This document shows positions 63,131-64,000 of a stretch of DNA of 64,000 bases, in pieces. Within the stretch, counting starts at the first letter, position 1, and every line of letters begins with the position of its first letter. This DNA comes from Mauremys mutica (taxonomy: Eukaryota; Chordata; Testudines; Geoemydidae). Location: assembly GCF_020497125.1 (NCBI RefSeq), contig NC_059084.1:8583501-8647500 (forward strand), read 5' to 3'. Made by a program: the position numbers and the translations under genes. Below the pieces are notes generated by a model that worked only from the letters and a program-made list of their open reading frames with translations, was not told the origin of the DNA and ran no database searches.

Positions 63131-64000
63131 AAACAGCCCTTTCCCCTTTAAAGATTTTCGAACATAATGGCCAAAATACACAGAAATGTATGATTTAAAA
63201 TTCATGTAATTCTGTCATCGGATATGATCTTGAGGTTTCTAGCATTGCTGAACTTTTATGGACTTTCCCTTTCACATGCTAACTATCCTTTACTGATATA
63301 GGACTTCATGTCACATTTTTAGGTAAAATCTTAAGGGACATAAACCTCCATCAAGATTTAACATCCAGCTGTATTGTTCCTATAAGTTTTACTATTGGGT
63401 GAAATTTCAATTTAAGAGCTTGTTCAAGGTAACAGACTTTATACATCTGTTTTGTTTCTACTGATCATATCCTTGTAGTTTTAGTATTCCTAATTCCTGC
63501 CCTGGGTCTTGCAGTTACTAACCTGTTGCTCTATGACTGGGGATAAAAGGAACAGTAGGCTCTTGAGAATTGTATAGTTGGCAATTCAGGGGACACCAAA
63601 TAGCTGGTGAATTACCTGATCATGTATAATCCAAGATACCATGTAATGACACACAACTGTATTTCGCACAGAAGAGTTTCTGTGAAATATACTATATCAT
63701 GATACAATATGAAGTTAACTTGGACTTATTTCGTCATTGTATAATATTTGCTATTTGATACAAAATGAGTCATTTACGGGTCACGGGCAAGGCGTACCCA
63801 GCTGGGGACGTATCTAGGCAAAGTAAAATGATCAATTTATCCCATTTCAGTTTCTACTAACAAACTGAAAAATAAGATGATAGATCATCCCACAAAACTC
63901 AGTGTAAAAGATGAAACTGTAACATTAATATTTGCATGACTTCCGGATACTTGAATCTGATTTTCTGTTTTACACAACACGGCATAATTATTAATGGCCA

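Larger units (their letters stand above)
60758..64000 (-). other. CDH4: CDH4 intron 4, partial
   Basis: This is the 3' part of the intron upstream of the EC1 exon, ending at the acceptor next to 60757. It holds a CR1/L3-like tail (61111..61345), a MIR-like remnant (62735..62915), a tRNA-like sequence (62916..62980) and a fold-back near 63040..63130. I looked for the preceding exon, which should encode the DWVIPP start of the mature protein, and did not find it. The stretches 61346..62700 and 63131..64000 show nothing I recognise. Confidence 0.85.

Overview
The window looks like vertebrate, most likely chelonian (turtle), nuclear DNA. It has AT-rich non-coding sequence, CR1-type LINE remnants, fold-back elements of the kind familiar from turtle genomes, MIR/L2-like fossils, a solo retroviral LTR, and exons separated by introns of 10 kb or more. 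The turtle assignment comes from recognising repeat types from memory. No prokaryotic gene organisation is present.

The only genuine gene I can support is one classical (type I) cadherin on the minus strand. Three exons are visible: 60602..60757 (156 bp), 49848..49992 (145 bp) and 31055..31227 (173 bp). Each has an AG acceptor and a GT donor, and the phases join cleanly. The encoded residues match R-cadherin (CDH4) better than N-cadherin (CDH2). By size and content they correspond to exons 5-7 of the usual 16-exon classical cadherin layout. They cover most of extracellular repeat EC1, the EC1-EC2 calcium-binding linker and most of EC2. The gene continues off both ends: the preceding exon lies beyond 64000 and the following exon lies before base 1.

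The rest is intron: intron 7 (1..31054, partial), intron 6 (31228..49847), intron 5 (49993..60601) and intron 4 (60758..64000, partial). It is peppered with mobile-element copies. The best supported are: a 2.2-kb Harbinger-like element with internal tandem repeats (6183..8408); a CR1 reverse-transcriptase fragment (about 14420..15224); a solo LTR with a 5-bp target duplication (17077..17897); a mariner-type MITE between TA dinucleotides (25018..25237); a hairpin element with perfect 75-bp arms and a 12-bp target duplication (32560..32759); a hAT-type fold-back with an 8-bp duplication (33909..34233); a probable minus-strand LTR (about 41246..42074); an element with perfect 60-bp terminal inverted repeats (51150..51339); and a MITE cluster next to exon 5 (59102..60128).

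The open reading frames of 60-200 codons scattered through the window are chance or repeat-derived. I found no evidence for a new coding system. The most unusual structures are the near-perfect palindromic elements and the modules they share.
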